NCBI GenBank assembly: GCA_023957115.1 | Contig: JAMLHN010000006.1 | Location: 1-64,000 of the forward strand | DNA: 64,000 bases | Source: Thermomicrobiales bacterium | GTDB lineage: Bacteria > Chloroflexota > Chloroflexia > Thermomicrobiales > UBA6265 | Reading direction: 5' to 3' | Shown here: positions 9,629-19,775 of the stretch, piece after piece | How positions within the stretch are numbered: the stretch's first letter is position 1 | Layout of the letters: every line of letters starts with the position of its first letter | Made by a program: the position numbers and the translations under genes | Notes under the pieces: generated by a model | What the model was told of the DNA's origin: nothing | What the model saw: only the letters and a program-made list of their open reading frames with translations | Database searches by the model: none

Positions 9629-11352
9629 CGAGCAAGACTCCTCTGTTCAGCGCGTTCCGCCTCGGCGCTGATCCAGCCAGCCACCGGAGGCGTTTCCGTA
9701 ATCTGTGACTCGGTCACCACATCGATGAACCATGGCCGGCCATCGGCAAGCGCATGAGCCAGTGCAGCCTTGAAACTGCCCGGCTCGGTGATCTGCGTCG
9801 CCTGGAACCCAAATCCACGCGCGATACCCGCATAGTCGACCGGGTTGAAATCGACGGAGAAATACTCGTCATCGTGATAGAGATGCTGCAGTTCTTTGAT
9901 CCATCCGAAACTGCTGTTGTTGCAATGGACGAAGACGATCGGCAAATCGAGCCGCGTAATCGTCTCCAGCTCACCACAGGACATACCGAAGCTGCCATCC
10001 GCGGTAAATCCGACGATCGGCGCGTCAGGCCGGGCCTTGGCCGCCCCGACCACGGCCGGAATCGCATATCCCAAGCCGCCGTGCGCACGCGGAATGATCG
10101 TCGAGCGTCCTGGCCGATTGAGTCGATACTGGGCGCCCAGGTAAGGCGTCGGCGTTCCTGGATCGGCAACGATCACTGCATCGTCGGGCAGGAGCTCGCG
10201 CATGGCAGCCACGATCACTTGCGGTTTGATCGGGACATCTGTTTGCTGCGCCTGCTGCCGGACATCCTCCCAATATCGGTCGGCAATCGCGACGAGTCCA
10301 TCGATCCGCTTGCGATTTCGCGTTCCAACGCCGGTGGGGTCGTCGATCGCATCGAGCAAGTCGACAAGCGTCAACCCGGCGTCTCCGGCAATCGGTACCG
10401 CCAGCTTATAGTTATTGCCGATCTCGAACGGTTCGACATCGATCTGAATCACCGCCGGTGGTTCGGTCAGCTTCGGCACCGCCCAGTGATGTGTCGTGGT
10501 CGAGTCGGTCCGGCTTCCGATGTAGACGATCAGATCTGCATCGGCGACGATGTCATTGGTGTACGAGCGCGCGCCATTCCCCCCCACAATCCCGATCGAG
10601 ACCCGGCTGGTCTCCGCAATGCTTCCTTTTCCATTGATCGAGGTCGCCACCGGAATATTCAACATCTCGGCAAAGCGGGTCAGCTCGTCCCAGGCTTGTC
10701 CGGTAACCACGCCGCCGCCGGCAACGATCACCGGCCGTGTTGCGTGATCGATGACTCGTGCCGCTCGCTCGACCATCGCTGGATCGGGTCGGGTTCGCAC
10801 GGTGGGCACGCGCGAAAGCTCCGGAACGCCGTAGACCGAGCGATCGTCGGTTTCCCCTTCGAGCGAATCGGTGGGTAAGGAGAGATGGACCGCCCCCGGC
10901 CGCCCAACCGTCGCCATCCGAATTGCCCTGCGCGTCATCTCGGCCATGGTCGAGGGCGAATTGATCCGCGTATTCCACTTGGTGATTGGCCGGAAGAGCG
11001 ATTCCTGATCCAGCTCGGTCAGGACACCGCGATGATGCTGGGATACCGGCGTGTCGGTCGTCAGACAGAGCAGCGGAATAGCCGACCCCTGTGCCTCGGC
11101 AACGCCTGGCACGATATAGGTTGCTCCACCACCGCTCGGCCCTTCGCAGACCCCAAGCCGCCCCGACGCCCGTGCATATGCATCGGCCATGAACGACGCC
11201 GAGCGCTCGTCTCGAGTCATGATGTGCTCGATCCGGTCCCGCCGCTCGTTGAATGCACTATAGAGTGCCATCCCGGTGTCCCCGGGAAGACCAAAAACGT
11301 GTTCGATGTTGCTTTCGACGAGTACGTCGACGAGAGCCCTTGCGCCTTGCAT
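9625..11352 (-). CDS. Thiamine-diphosphate-dependent enzyme, acetolactate synthase/oxalyl-CoA decarboxylase superfamily
   Basis: About 575 residues with the three-domain plan of the family. The N-terminal PYR domain has GARALVDVLVE and the catalytic Glu in RDERSASFMADAYAR. A central domain follows (RPVIVAGGG). The C-terminal PP domain has the ThDP/metal motif ADGSFGMSCGELET ending in NN, with Ala in place of the usual first Gly of GDG. It could be an IlvB-like, glyoxylate carboligase-like or decarboxylase enzyme; no small regulatory subunit gene is adjacent, which argues against a standard acetolactate synthase. The ATG at 11352 is chosen over TTG 11385, which lies only about 8 bases from the predicted transcript start. 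Confidence 0.85.
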   Translation of the reverse strand: MQGARALVDVLVESNIEHVFGLPGDTGMALYSAFNERRDRIEHIMTRDERSASFMADAYARASGRLGVCEGPSGGGATYIVPGVAEAQGSAIPLLCLTTDTPVSQHHRGVLTELDQESLFRPITKWNTRINSPSTMAEMTRRAIRMATVGRPGAVHLSLPTDSLEGETDDRSVYGVPELSRVPTVRTRPDPAMVERAARVIDHATRPVIVAGGGVVTGQAWDELTRFAEMLNIPVATSINGKGSIAETSRVSIGIVGGNGARSYTNDIVADADLIVYIGSRTDSTTTHHWAVPKLTEPPAVIQIDVEPFEIGNNYKLAVPIAGDAGLTLVDLLDAIDDPTGVGTRNRKRIDGLVAIADRYWEDVRQQAQQTDVPIKPQVIVAAMRELLPDDAVIVADPGTPTPYLGAQYRLNRPGRSTIIPRAHGGLGYAIPAVVGAAKARPDAPIVGFTADGSFGMSCGELETITRLDLPIVFVHCNNSSFGWIKELQHLYHDDEYFSVDFNPVDYAGIARGFGFQATQITEPGSFKAALAHALADGRPWFIDVVTESQITETPPVAGWISAEAERAEQRSLAR

Positions 11353-11393
11353 CGGGGTGAGGAGGTGTCCTTTCGCGTGCTGCAATTCTTGAT

Positions 11394-11410
11394 CTACAGA
11401 CTATAGCAAT
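11394..11410 (-). promoter_or_regulatory. Candidate extended -10 promoter for the TPP enzyme gene
   Basis: On the minus strand TGC precedes TATAGT (11400-11405), an extended -10 element. No good -35 box is visible. The predicted start gives a leader of about 40 bases to the ATG at 11352. Confidence 0.35.
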
Positions 11411-11510
11411 TCGGACCGCATCCGGCGGCGCCGGCCTACCGCCTTCGGTGTAACGACGGCCCTCCGAGTCCTGACGTGCCTGGGCCGCTCACGATACGAC
11501 GGCAATGACG

Positions 11511-12800
11511 TCACGGTTTCCGGAGCCCAACGTAAAGGTCGTTAACGTTCGTGCCCGAAGGCCCGGTTACGATCAGATCTCCGGTCTGCACGAAGAAGGT
11601 TGCACTATCGTTTCGGTCGAGAAAGTCCTGAGGATCGAGTCCCAGCTCCCGGCCCCGAAGAATCGATTGCCGGCTGGCAATCGCCCCGGCCGAGCCGGTG
11701 GTGGCGTCTTGTCCATCGGTCGCCAGACTGGCGACGATCCAATCGTCATTTTCCAATCGGTCGAGCTCCAGGGCTGCAGCCAGGGCAAACTCGGTATTGC
11801 GACCGCCGTTGCCCTCACCACGCACGGTTACCGTTGCCTCGCCACCTCCCCAGGCCATTCGAACGCCGGCAGGGAGATTCAGCAGCATGGCAACCCATTC
11901 GCGGCCGAGATCGGACGCTTCGCCCTGACGTTCGGTCCAGACGATGTCGGACTCGATACCCCGCGACCGGGCTGCGGTCTGCGCCAGTTCGAGCGCCCGA
12001 TGATTGTCGCCGATGATCGAAAGGAAGTCGGACGGATAGCTCCACTCGCTCTCTGTAGCCGCCGCTTCGTTCAGAACGGTACGCACCGCGGGCGGCGCCA
12101 CGTCTCGAAGACCATAGAGATCGAGAATGGCAAGCGCCGCGGCTCCACTGGTGGCTGGTTCGACCGTTGGGCCGCTGGCAATGATTTGCGGATTGTTCCC
12201 CAGCACATCCGAGAGGATGAGCGTCACGAACACGGCTGCCCTGGATCGCTGTCGAAACGACCCGCCTTTGACATCGCTCAGTGGGATGCGCACGGTGTTC
12301 AGATGCTGGATCGGTGCACCCGCATTGAGCAGAAGCCGGGTGAGCGCCGCGAAGTCATCGAGCGTCAACGGCTCGTGCGGGGATTCGAACAGAGCCGATC
12401 CCCCACCGGAAATGAGCGCCAGAATCACATCGTCCGGTTCAAGCTCCTCGACAGCGTCGATGATCGTTCTGGTTGCGTCGATCCCGCGCTGATCCGGAAT
12501 GGGATGCCCACCCCGCAAGACGCGCCACCGATCGTCCAGCATCGCCGCATCGGGTCCGTCGACGGTCAGCACGTAACCACGTTCGAATGCCGCACCCAGG
12601 GCATCCTGCGCCCCAGCCGCCATCGCAATGGCAGCCTTGCCGATAGCGACGACAACCAGCTTGCCTGCAACGGGGACCGATCGACCGGCAGCGGTCAGGT
12701 TCCCATCTTCGAATCGAAGCGCATCCTGCGTGGTGCGACGAGGATCGAGCTGCGGAAGCACGTCGCGAAAAATGAACTCGATCGGCGATTCCGTACTCAT
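11511..12800 (-). CDS. Glycerate 2-kinase, GK-II/MOFRL family
   Basis: 429 residues. The N-terminal DUF4147 domain carries VVAIGKAAIAMA, a GGHPIPD segment and LISGGGSALFE. The C-terminal MOFRL domain has RMAWGGGEATVTVRG, RNTEFALAAALEL and SLATDGQDATTGSAGAI. The enzyme phosphorylates glycerate to 2-phosphoglycerate, linking glyoxylate, serine or sugar-acid breakdown to glycolysis. The ATG at 12800 overlaps the rluD stop by 4 bases; longer in-frame starts would lie inside rluD. It is the last gene of the coupled lspA-rluD-glycerate kinase unit, an arrangement with no obvious metabolic logic. Confidence 0.92.
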   Translation of the reverse strand: MSTESPIEFIFRDVLPQLDPRRTTQDALRFEDGNLTAAGRSVPVAGKLVVVAIGKAAIAMAAGAQDALGAAFERGYVLTVDGPDAAMLDDRWRVLRGGHPIPDQRGIDATRTIIDAVEELEPDDVILALISGGGSALFESPHEPLTLDDFAALTRLLLNAGAPIQHLNTVRIPLSDVKGGSFRQRSRAAVFVTLILSDVLGNNPQIIASGPTVEPATSGAAALAILDLYGLRDVAPPAVRTVLNEAAATESEWSYPSDFLSIIGDNHRALELAQTAARSRGIESDIVWTERQGEASDLGREWVAMLLNLPAGVRMAWGGGEATVTVRGEGNGGRNTEFALAAALELDRLENDDWIVASLATDGQDATTGSAGAIASRQSILRGRELGLDPQDFLDRNDSATFFVQTGDLIVTGPSGTNVNDLYVGLRKP

Positions 12801-13762
12801 CCCATACTCCCACGTCGCAGGTCGGCCAGGATTGCTTCCAGTTCGGAAGGAAGCGGAGATTCGAGAACGATTCGCCGTCCATCGCTCAAGCGCAACCCAA
12901 GCTGCCAGGCATGGAGAAATTGTCGTTCGAGTCCAAGCGTCGGAAGACCGCCACGGGCATAGAGCGGATCCGCGACGACCGGATGTCCGATGAACGCAAG
13001 ATGCACGCGGATCTGATGCGTCCGGCCTGTCTCGATGTTGACATCCAGATACGTGTGGGCATCGAACCGTTCCTCGACATCGAAATGCGTAACAGCCGGT
13101 TTCCCCGACCCAATCACCGCCATTCGCTGGCGATCGATCGGATCGCGCCCGATTGGCGCGTCGATGGTGGCCTCGTTGGGTTCGACGACCCCATGGACCA
13201 GCGCCTTGTAACCCTTCTCGACCGACCCATCGGCCCATTGCTCCAGCAGGAGCCGCTGCCCCTGCGGGGTCCGCGCGACGACGATCAACCCCGATGTGTC
13301 CTTATCGAGCCGGTGCACGATCCCGGGCCGGTTGGTTCCATTGATCGCAATCTCCGGATACCTGGCCAGGAGACCGTTGACGAGCGTTCCATCTGGATGC
13401 CCCGCGGCCGGATGGACGACCATCCCGGCCGGTTTATCGATGACCGCGATGTCGACATCCTCATACACAATGTCGAGCGGAATCTCCTGCGGTTGAATAT
13501 CGTGCGACTGAGTCTCCGGAATGGTGACCTGGACCACTTGTCCGGCAGTCACCTTGAACGTGCGCTTTCGCGCCTCGCCATCCACCAGCACCTGACCGTC
13601 GGCAATCAACTGCTGCACGAAGTTCCGTGAGTAGTCGGGCAGTTCGGTCGCCAGATAGACATCCAACCGTTCTCCGGTCGATGTTGCGGTGGGATGGAAC
13701 TCGAGCTGCTGGTCGTTTGCTTGGTCGTCAGCGTCGTCGATCAGTTGGTTCTGGTCACTCAT
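12797..13762 (-). CDS. RluA/RluD-family rRNA pseudouridine synthase
   Basis: 321 residues. An acidic N-terminal tail is followed by an S4 RNA-binding domain (about 30-90, RLDVYLATELPDYSRNFVQQLI) and the catalytic domain with Asp153 in HRLDKDTSGL. IDKPAGMVVHPA and the late segment GRTHQIRVHLA are family hallmarks. It converts uridines of 23S rRNA to pseudouridine, most likely RluD-type. Both ends overlap neighbours by 4 bases (lspA upstream, glycerate kinase downstream). The lspA-rluD adjacency is common in bacteria. Target positions cannot be assigned from sequence. Confidence 0.93.
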   Translation of the reverse strand: MSDQNQLIDDADDQANDQQLEFHPTATSTGERLDVYLATELPDYSRNFVQQLIADGQVLVDGEARKRTFKVTAGQVVQVTIPETQSHDIQPQEIPLDIVYEDVDIAVIDKPAGMVVHPAAGHPDGTLVNGLLARYPEIAINGTNRPGIVHRLDKDTSGLIVVARTPQGQRLLLEQWADGSVEKGYKALVHGVVEPNEATIDAPIGRDPIDRQRMAVIGSGKPAVTHFDVEERFDAHTYLDVNIETGRTHQIRVHLAFIGHPVVADPLYARGGLPTLGLERQFLHAWQLGLRLSDGRRIVLESPLPSELEAILADLRRGSMG

Positions 13763-14388
13763 CGAGGGTCATTCTCGTGCACTGGTTGCTCATCGCGCGG
13801 CGTACGGTAGCTGAGCACGATCAGCAGCAACGCCCCAACGGTGATCGACGCGTCCGCGACATTGAAGGATGGCCATCGTCCAATCGAAACGAAGTCGGTG
13901 ACCGTCTGATCTCCAATACGATCGACGAGGTTTCCGGTCGCACCCCCGAGCACAAACCCGCTGCCGATTGCCCAGCTCGCACCCCGCCCAGCAAGGTAGA
14001 GCAGCACGATGGAAAGCGGCACGATGACCAGTCCGACCAGGATCCCGGCAAACGTGGAATTGCCATCGAGCAAGCCAAACGCCACCCCACCGTTCTGAGC
14101 AAAATGAAGCTCGAAAAAACTGCCGGCAATCTCGATCGACGAGCGATCGCTCCCCGGGCCAAGCTCCTTGGTGATGGCCCATTTTGTGAGCACATCGAGC
14201 AAGACCACGAACAGCGCCACCCCTGCCGCCAGAACCACGCATTGCGAGTCGACGGATGGAATCGAAGGAGTCTTGGGTTTCGAGCTGTTCGAAATGGACA
14301 ATACGTGCATCCGTCCGGCGGATTGGAGACCGTCGAAAACAGAAACGGCTTCTGGGAGCCTTCGGTTTCCGATGGTAGCACACGCCAT
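13759..14388 (-). CDS. lspA: Lipoprotein signal peptidase (signal peptidase II)
   Basis: 209 residues with an unusually long N-terminal extension of about 48 residues before the first membrane helix. Four membrane segments follow. The catalytic Asp pair is Asp156 (GGATGNLVDRI) and Asp179 (FNVADASI), and NGGVAFGLL is the conserved third motif. It cuts the signal peptides of prolipoproteins in the membrane. The ATG at 14388 has AAAAGG just upstream; an internal ATG at 14310 would shorten the extension but lacks a ribosome-binding site. First gene of the coupled lspA-rluD-glycerate kinase unit, divergent from murG. Confidence 0.93.
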   Translation of the reverse strand: MACATIGNRRLPEAVSVFDGLQSAGRMHVLSISNSSKPKTPSIPSVDSQCVVLAAGVALFVVLLDVLTKWAITKELGPGSDRSSIEIAGSFFELHFAQNGGVAFGLLDGNSTFAGILVGLVIVPLSIVLLYLAGRGASWAIGSGFVLGGATGNLVDRIGDQTVTDFVSIGRWPSFNVADASITVGALLLIVLSYRTPRDEQPVHENDPR

Positions 14389-14407
14389 TGACGGCCTTTT
14401 CGAGGAC

Positions 14408-14413
14408 TATACT
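14408..14413 (+). promoter_or_regulatory. -10 box between lspA and murG
   Basis: TATACT on the plus strand, reading TATAGT on the minus strand, lies about 59 bases before the murG ATG and 20 bases before the lspA ATG. The site suits murG; no strong -35 box is visible (CCATTG at a 17-base spacing). Confidence 0.35.
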
Positions 14414-14471
14414 CGCCCCGTTCCCAACGTCCGGGATCGTTCGATGCACTGCGGGAGTCAGAATTCACCCT

Positions 14472-15614
14472 ATGTCGACAAATCGTCCGATTCGCATTGT
14501 CATCGCCGGTGGCGGTACCGGTGGCCATGTCCTGCCGGCGCTTTCGGTTATCGAAGAGCTGGAGCGGCGCGGAGTTCCGGTAGAGCTTCTCTGGATCGGA
14601 AGCAAAAACGGGGTCGAGGGGAATGAAGCGAAAGCGCGAGGCATCCCGTTCCGCTCGGTTTCGACCGGTAAATTCCGCCGCTACCTCGATCTGCGAACCG
14701 TTGCCGACGCCGTGCGCGTGCCAATCGGCGTTCCACAGGCTTGGTGGATCCTGCGAGACTTCAAACCCGATGTGATCTTTAGCACCGGCGGGTATGTCTC
14801 GACGCCGAGCGTGATCGGCGGGACCCGCATGGCCCCGGTTCTGAGCCACGAGCAGACCGCCGTGCTGGGATTGGCAACCCGGCTCAACGCACGATTTGTC
14901 GATGTGCAGGCGCTAACCTTCGAGTCGTCGCTCGCCTATACAAAAGACCGATCGAAGACTGTCATAACGGGAAATCCCGTGCGCGGATCGCTCAAGGAAG
15001 GCAACCGCGACAACGGGCTCGAAAGATTCGGCTTCCGAAGCGATTTGCCGGTTCTCTTCGTAACCGGAGGAGCCCGTGGATCGTCGCCCCTCAATGAGCG
15101 CATCGAAGCGATCCTCGATGACTTGATCGAACGAGCGCAGGTACTGCACCAGACCGGGGCTCGTTCGGACAATCCCGACTTCGAGCGTCTTTCCCGACGC
15201 CGGGAAGCGCTTGCAGCCGAAGCCAGAAATCGCTACGTGGTCGTAGAACGGCTGCGTTCCGAGATGGCGGACGTGCTCGCGATGGCTGACGTCATGCTGG
15301 CCCGTGCCGGCGCCGGCACCGTGGCCGAGATCGCCTATCTGGGAAAAACCGCCGTCTTGATTCCGCTTCCCGGCGCCGGCGGTAACGAGCAGCACCGCAA
15401 TGCCGAGGCTCTGAGCTCGATCGACGGGGCAATCGTTGTCGATCAAACCGAGGCGACCCCGGAACGTCTCCGATCGATCATCCTGGAGCTCTTCGAGAAC
15501 CCGGAGCGACGGATCGAAATCGGCCGGAACGCCACCAAGGCGGGACGCCCCGACGCCGCTGCCCGGCTTGCGGATCAGCTCCTCGCCCTTGCCGAGCAAC
15601 GCCGGCGCGGTTGA
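14472..15614 (+). CDS. murG: MurG, lipid II-forming GlcNAc transferase
   Basis: 380 residues, a GT-B glycosyltransferase at the inner face of the membrane. It adds GlcNAc to lipid I to make lipid II for peptidoglycan. The N-terminal loop GGGTGGHVLPALSVIEEL (about 12-29), the segment GGYVSTPSV and the C-terminal UDP-GlcNAc site AGAGTVAEIAYLGK...PGAGGNEQHRNAEAL are diagnostic. The ATG at 14472 starts the protein directly at the conserved first strand; the earlier in-frame start at 14388 adds unrelated residues. The gene stands alone here, away from any dcw cell-wall cluster, and divergent from lspA. Confidence 0.92.
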   Translation: MSTNRPIRIVIAGGGTGGHVLPALSVIEELERRGVPVELLWIGSKNGVEGNEAKARGIPFRSVSTGKFRRYLDLRTVADAVRVPIGVPQAWWILRDFKPDVIFSTGGYVSTPSVIGGTRMAPVLSHEQTAVLGLATRLNARFVDVQALTFESSLAYTKDRSKTVITGNPVRGSLKEGNRDNGLERFGFRSDLPVLFVTGGARGSSPLNERIEAILDDLIERAQVLHQTGARSDNPDFERLSRRREALAAEARNRYVVVERLRSEMADVLAMADVMLARAGAGTVAEIAYLGKTAVLIPLPGAGGNEQHRNAEALSSIDGAIVVDQTEATPERLRSIILELFENPERRIEIGRNATKAGRPDAAARLADQLLALAEQRRRG

Positions 15615-15685
15615 TGCCATCGATCGCCGGCACAGTGAAGGTTCTCTGTATCCTGGTGGGGCCGCGACCCGTCGAGGTCCGCATT

Positions 15686-17059
15686 CTAGCCAACCGCCTC
15701 ACGGATCGCTTCCGACAAAGTACCAACGCGAATGACGTCGAGCTCGCCGGGCATCGACTTAGTGCGCCGTCCGATCGATGCGGGTACGATAGCGCGCGAA
15801 AATCCCAATCGGCTGGCTTCGAGCAACCGCCGGTCGAGTTGACTCACCGACCGGACCTCCCCCGACAATCCGACCTCACCGATCACGACCGTCCGGGGAT
15901 CGATCAGTTTGTCCTTGAGTGACGATGCGATTGCCGTCGAAACTGCCAGATCGGCGGCGGGCTCCGCAATCTTGAGCCCTCCAACCGCGTTGGTGTAGAC
16001 GTCCTGCTCGGCCAGATTGAGCCCCGCTCGCTTCTGCAATACCGCCACGAGCAGTTGCAATCGCCCCTGATCGAACCCATTCGCGCTGCGGCGTGGGAGT
16101 CCATAGACGCTCTGCGAGGTCAATGCCTGCACTTCGACCAAAATCGGGCGACTTCCCTCCAACGTCACGGTCACCGTCGAGCCGGCCGCATTGAGCGCCC
16201 GCTCCTGCAGGAACGCTTCGGATGGATTGCGGACTTCCTGCAATCCCGATTCGGCCATCTCGAACACGCCGACCTCGTCGGTCGATCCGAACCGGTTCTT
16301 GACGCCTCGTAGAATGCGAAACTGCTGGAACCGCTCACCTTCCAGGTAAAGCACCGCATCGACCATATGCTCCAGCACACGCGGCCCGGCAATATTTCCT
16401 TCCTTGGTCACATGACCGATGATGATCACGGGCACCATACGCGGTTTCGCCCACCGAATGAGCCGGGCGGTCGACTCGCGAACCTGCCCGACGCTACCGG
16501 CCGACGTCTCCAGCTCATCGACGGTTGCCGTCTGAATCGAGTCGACGACCAGCACCTGCGGCTGAACCTGCTCGGCCAGCGCGATGATCTCATCCAGGCT
16601 CGATTCGGAAACCACCAGCACGTTGTCACCCGAGACGCCCAGCCGTTCCGCCCGCAATCGAATCTGGTGGACCGATTCCTCACCGCTCGCGTAGAGGCTC
16701 GGCGATGTACCGGTTCCCAACTGAGCCGCAGACTGCAAGACCAGCGTCGATTTCCCGATCCCCGGATCACCGCCAACCAGCACCACCGATCCTGGAACGA
16801 GACCGCCCCCGAGGACACGGTCGAGCTCGGCAATATTCGTCTTGATACGCTGCGACTCGGCCGCCTCGACCTCCGAAATACGCTGAGCCTGAGCCGAGGG
16901 TACAAGTGCCGGCCGGGCGCCCGCCCTGCCCGCCTGCGCCTTCGGCTCGATCGTTTCGACCATCGAGTTCCACGAATTGCAATTCGGGCACCGTCCCAGA
17001 TACGCGGGACTATGCGCACCGCATTGCTGGCAGACATAGGTTGTCGATCGTTTTGCCAT
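15686..17059 (-). CDS. radA: DNA repair protein RadA (Sms)
   Basis: 457 residues. A C4 zinc finger uses Cys10, 13, 24 and 27. The RecA-like ATPase has Walker A GGDPGIGKST near 95-104 and the RadA-specific motif KNRFGSTDE. The C-terminal part is a Lon-protease-like domain without catalytic residues (NAVGGLKIAEPAADLAV). RadA helps branch migration and processing of recombination intermediates. It lies downstream of clpC on the same strand, the usual clpC-radA order in many bacteria, with a 142-base gap that holds a possible terminator. Its 3' end faces murG. Confidence 0.96.
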   Translation of the reverse strand: MAKRSTTYVCQQCGAHSPAYLGRCPNCNSWNSMVETIEPKAQAGRAGARPALVPSAQAQRISEVEAAESQRIKTNIAELDRVLGGGLVPGSVVLVGGDPGIGKSTLVLQSAAQLGTGTSPSLYASGEESVHQIRLRAERLGVSGDNVLVVSESSLDEIIALAEQVQPQVLVVDSIQTATVDELETSAGSVGQVRESTARLIRWAKPRMVPVIIIGHVTKEGNIAGPRVLEHMVDAVLYLEGERFQQFRILRGVKNRFGSTDEVGVFEMAESGLQEVRNPSEAFLQERALNAAGSTVTVTLEGSRPILVEVQALTSQSVYGLPRRSANGFDQGRLQLLVAVLQKRAGLNLAEQDVYTNAVGGLKIAEPAADLAVSTAIASSLKDKLIDPRTVVIGEVGLSGEVRSVSQLDRRLLEASRLGFSRAIVPASIGRRTKSMPGELDVIRVGTLSEAIREAVG

Positions 17060-17143
17060 CCCTAGAGCCTAGCAGGGGCGAAAAGGATTCTCCCATTGAC
17101 CGTCCAATAGATGAGCAACGGCAACGCTCGGAGAACAACGCGA

Positions 17144-17167
17144 CGGGGACGGCAAACGCCATCCCCG
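17144..17167 (-). terminator. Candidate clpC terminator hairpin
   Basis: Arms CGGGGACGGC and GCCATCCCCG with one mismatch and a 4-base loop, 35 bases beyond the clpC stop. No T run follows on the minus strand, so some read-through into radA is possible. Confidence 0.4.
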
Positions 17168-17201
17168 CCCAGGTGCGAATTCATAAATCGAACAGCCGGA
17201 C

Positions 17202-19655
17202 TTATCCGACCGCGGCAAGCTCCTGCATTGGGGAAAGCTTGAGCAAATCGTCTTCCACCTCGACCAGAATGGTCGAGTTCGCCTGGAAGCGACTGTCGAG
17301 CAACCCCTCGGCAAGCGGATCTTCGATCAGGTTCTGGATGATCCGGCGCAGCGGACGAGCCCCATAGGTGTGATCGTACCCACGTTCCGCCAGGAGATCC
17401 ATGGCCTCGATGGTGACTTCCAGGTTGATCTCCTGCTCCGCAAGCTGCGTCCGCACCCGCCGCAGTTCCAGCTCGACGATCTCGCGAATCTGCTCGGCCG
17501 TCAACGAATGGAAGACGATCGAGGCGTCGATTCGGTTGAGGAACTCGGGCCGGAACGACTGCTTCAACTGCGTCATCACCTTGTCACGCATAAGATCGTA
17601 GTCGCGCTGCTTGGCCTTTTCCGTGTCCTGAGCGAACTCAAATCCCATACGCATCTCACGCGAGATCTGATCTGCGCCGACGTTGGACGTCATGATGATG
17701 ATGGTGTTGCGGAAATCGACCCGGCGCCCCTTGGCGTCCGAGAGATGCCCATCCTCCATGATCTGGAGGAGCATGTTGAATGCTTCCGGATGCGCCTTCT
17801 CGATCTCGTCGAGCAGGATGACGGAATACGACTTGCGGCGCACCGCTTCGGTCAACTGACCACCCTCTTCGTAGCCGACATATCCCGGAGGGGCCCCGAC
17901 CAGACGGGCGACCGCGTGCCGCTCCATGAACTCGGACATATCGATCTTGATAAGATGGTCTTCCGATCCGAACATGAACTCGGCCAGCGCCTTGGCGAGC
18001 AACGTCTTGCCGACCCCGGTCGGCCCGAGGAAGATGAAGGTGCCGATCGGCCGCTTCGGGTCCTTGAGCCCGGCACGGGCGCGACGGACCGCCTTCGCCA
18101 TCGCCTCGATGGCCTCTTCCTGACCGATGATGCGCTCGTGGAGCGCCTCCTCCATCTTCAGCAGCCGCTCGGATTCTTCACCGGCGATGCGGTAGACGGG
18201 AATACCGGTCCACATCGAAGCGACATGCGCGATGTCCTCTTCCGTGACGTAGACCTCTTCTTCCGCCTGCTGATCGCGAAGCTCTTGCTCCTGATCTTCG
18301 ATCCGGTCGCGCAGCTTGCGCTCCCGATCCCGCAGTTCGGCCGCAATCTCGAATTCCTGGCTCTCGACCGCCGCTTCCAGCTCGCGCTGCAGCGAGGAGA
18401 GTCCTGCCAGCGCGTCCTTCAAGGTCGGGGGTGCCACCGAACGCTGCATCCGCACGCGCGACGCAGCCTCGTCGATCAGGTCGATCGCCTTATCTGGCAT
18501 GAACCGGTCGGTGACATAGCGAGCGGCCAGATTGGCCGCCGCCTTGAGTGCCTCGTCACTGATCTTCAGCCGATGGTGCTCTTCGTACAGCGGCCGAACA
18601 CCCGTGAGGATTTCGATAGTTTCGTCGATAGAAGGCTCTTCAACCGTAACGGGCTGGAACCGGCGCTCGAGCGCCGCATCCCGTTCGATGTACTTCCGGT
18701 ATTCGTCTAGCGTCGTTGCGCCAATCGTTTGCAATTCCCCGCGGGAAAGCGCCGGCTTCAGGATATTGGCGGCATCGACCGCGCCTTCAGCCGCGCCGGC
18801 TCCGACCAGCGTGTGGAGCTCGTCGATGAAGATGATGCTACCGGTCTCCTTGACCTCGGCGACGATCTTCTTGAGGCGCTCTTCGAACTCACCCCGATAT
18901 TTGGTACCGGCGACAAGAGCGCCGATATCGAGCGAGACGAGCCGTTTACCTTGTAGTCGCTCGGGCACATCGCCGGAGACGATTCGTTGCGCCAACCCTT
19001 CGACGATCGCGGTCTTACCGACCCCCGGTTCGCCGATGAGGGCGGGATTGTTCTTCGTTCTCCGGGAGAGGATCTGCATCACCCGGTCGATCTCCATCGA
19101 CCGGCCGACCAGCGGTCCCAGCTTGTTGTTGCGGGCGGCTTCGGTCAGATCGAACCCGAGCGCATCCATATAGGGCGTCTTGGTCTGCGACTTCGCCTGT
19201 GACGAGGTCGAACTCTGATTGACCACCTGCATGACCTGCTGGCGAACCTTCTCGAGGTTCACACCGAGGCTTTCGAGCACACCAGCGGCGATGCCCTCAC
19301 CTTCGCGGACGAGACCCAGCAGCAGGTGCTCGGTTCCGATATAGCTGTGATCGAGACGACGCGCCTCGTCCACCGCCAGTTCGATCACCTTCTTGGCACG
19401 CGGGGTCAGACCGATCTCACCGATGACGGCGCCCTCGCCGCGGCCGATGATGAACTCCACCGCCGAACGCACTTTGGGTAGCTGTACGCCCATGTTGGTC
19501 AACACGCGGGCAGCCACCCCCTCGCCCTCACGCACCAGGCCGAGAAGAAGATGCTCTGTACCAATGTAGGGATGATTGAAGCGCTGCGCCTCCTCCTGTG
19601 CCAGGGAGAGGACTTTGCGCGCCCGTTCTGTGAATTTGTCGAAATTGCTTGCCAT
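17202..19655 (-). CDS. clpC: ATP-dependent Clp protease ATP-binding subunit ClpC
   Basis: 817 residues. It has two N-terminal Clp repeats (about 1-140; [19 protein letters not shown]), AAA+ domain 1 (Walker A GEPGVGKT), a middle region with a UVR-type coiled coil ([18 protein letters not shown]), and AAA+ domain 2 (GPTGVGKT, then [13 protein letters not shown]). The C-terminal D2-small domain ends the protein. The UVR motif identifies ClpC rather than ClpB or ClpA. It unfolds substrates for ClpP; no mcsAB or ctsR gene is nearby, so CtsR-type control is unlikely. A TTGACA with a CCCCAATGGGG dyad lies upstream near 19756-19775. Confidence 0.96.
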   Translation of the reverse strand: MASNFDKFTERARKVLSLAQEEAQRFNHPYIGTEHLLLGLVREGEGVAARVLTNMGVQLPKVRSAVEFIIGRGEGAVIGEIGLTPRAKKVIELAVDEARRLDHSYIGTEHLLLGLVREGEGIAAGVLESLGVNLEKVRQQVMQVVNQSSTSSQAKSQTKTPYMDALGFDLTEAARNNKLGPLVGRSMEIDRVMQILSRRTKNNPALIGEPGVGKTAIVEGLAQRIVSGDVPERLQGKRLVSLDIGALVAGTKYRGEFEERLKKIVAEVKETGSIIFIDELHTLVGAGAAEGAVDAANILKPALSRGELQTIGATTLDEYRKYIERDAALERRFQPVTVEEPSIDETIEILTGVRPLYEEHHRLKISDEALKAAANLAARYVTDRFMPDKAIDLIDEAASRVRMQRSVAPPTLKDALAGLSSLQRELEAAVESQEFEIAAELRDRERKLRDRIEDQEQELRDQQAEEEVYVTEEDIAHVASMWTGIPVYRIAGEESERLLKMEEALHERIIGQEEAIEAMAKAVRRARAGLKDPKRPIGTFIFLGPTGVGKTLLAKALAEFMFGSEDHLIKIDMSEFMERHAVARLVGAPPGYVGYEEGGQLTEAVRRKSYSVILLDEIEKAHPEAFNMLLQIMEDGHLSDAKGRRVDFRNTIIIMTSNVGADQISREMRMGFEFAQDTEKAKQRDYDLMRDKVMTQLKQSFRPEFLNRIDASIVFHSLTAEQIREIVELELRRVRTQLAEQEINLEVTIEAMDLLAERGYDHTYGARPLRRIIQNLIEDPLAEGLLDSRFQANSTILVEVEDDLLKLSPMQELAAVG

Positions 19656-19755
19656 TTCCGGCTCTCCTGTCGCCCACTATGAAACCGCCTCGATTCCATA
19701 GCTTGCGGCCCTGTGCCTTTAAAGCATACGGGATTGCGCAAGGAACGGACGCCTA

Positions 19756-19775
19756 CCCCAATGGGGAGTTGTCAA
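19756..19775 (-). promoter_or_regulatory. TTGACA and dyad upstream of clpC
   Basis: On the minus strand TTGACA (19770-19775) is followed at once by the odd palindrome CCCCATTGGGG (19756-19766). No -10 box lies at 16-18 bases, so this may be an operator or an alternative-sigma site. The rest of the 19656-20016 gap holds only the rpsA terminator. Confidence 0.3.

Noticed and set aside
9625..11352. Standard acetolactate synthase large subunit (ilvB)
   Set aside because: No ilvH or other branched-chain genes nearby, the TPP motif is ADG rather than GDG, and it is coupled to a nucleoside hydrolase; left as a superfamily call.
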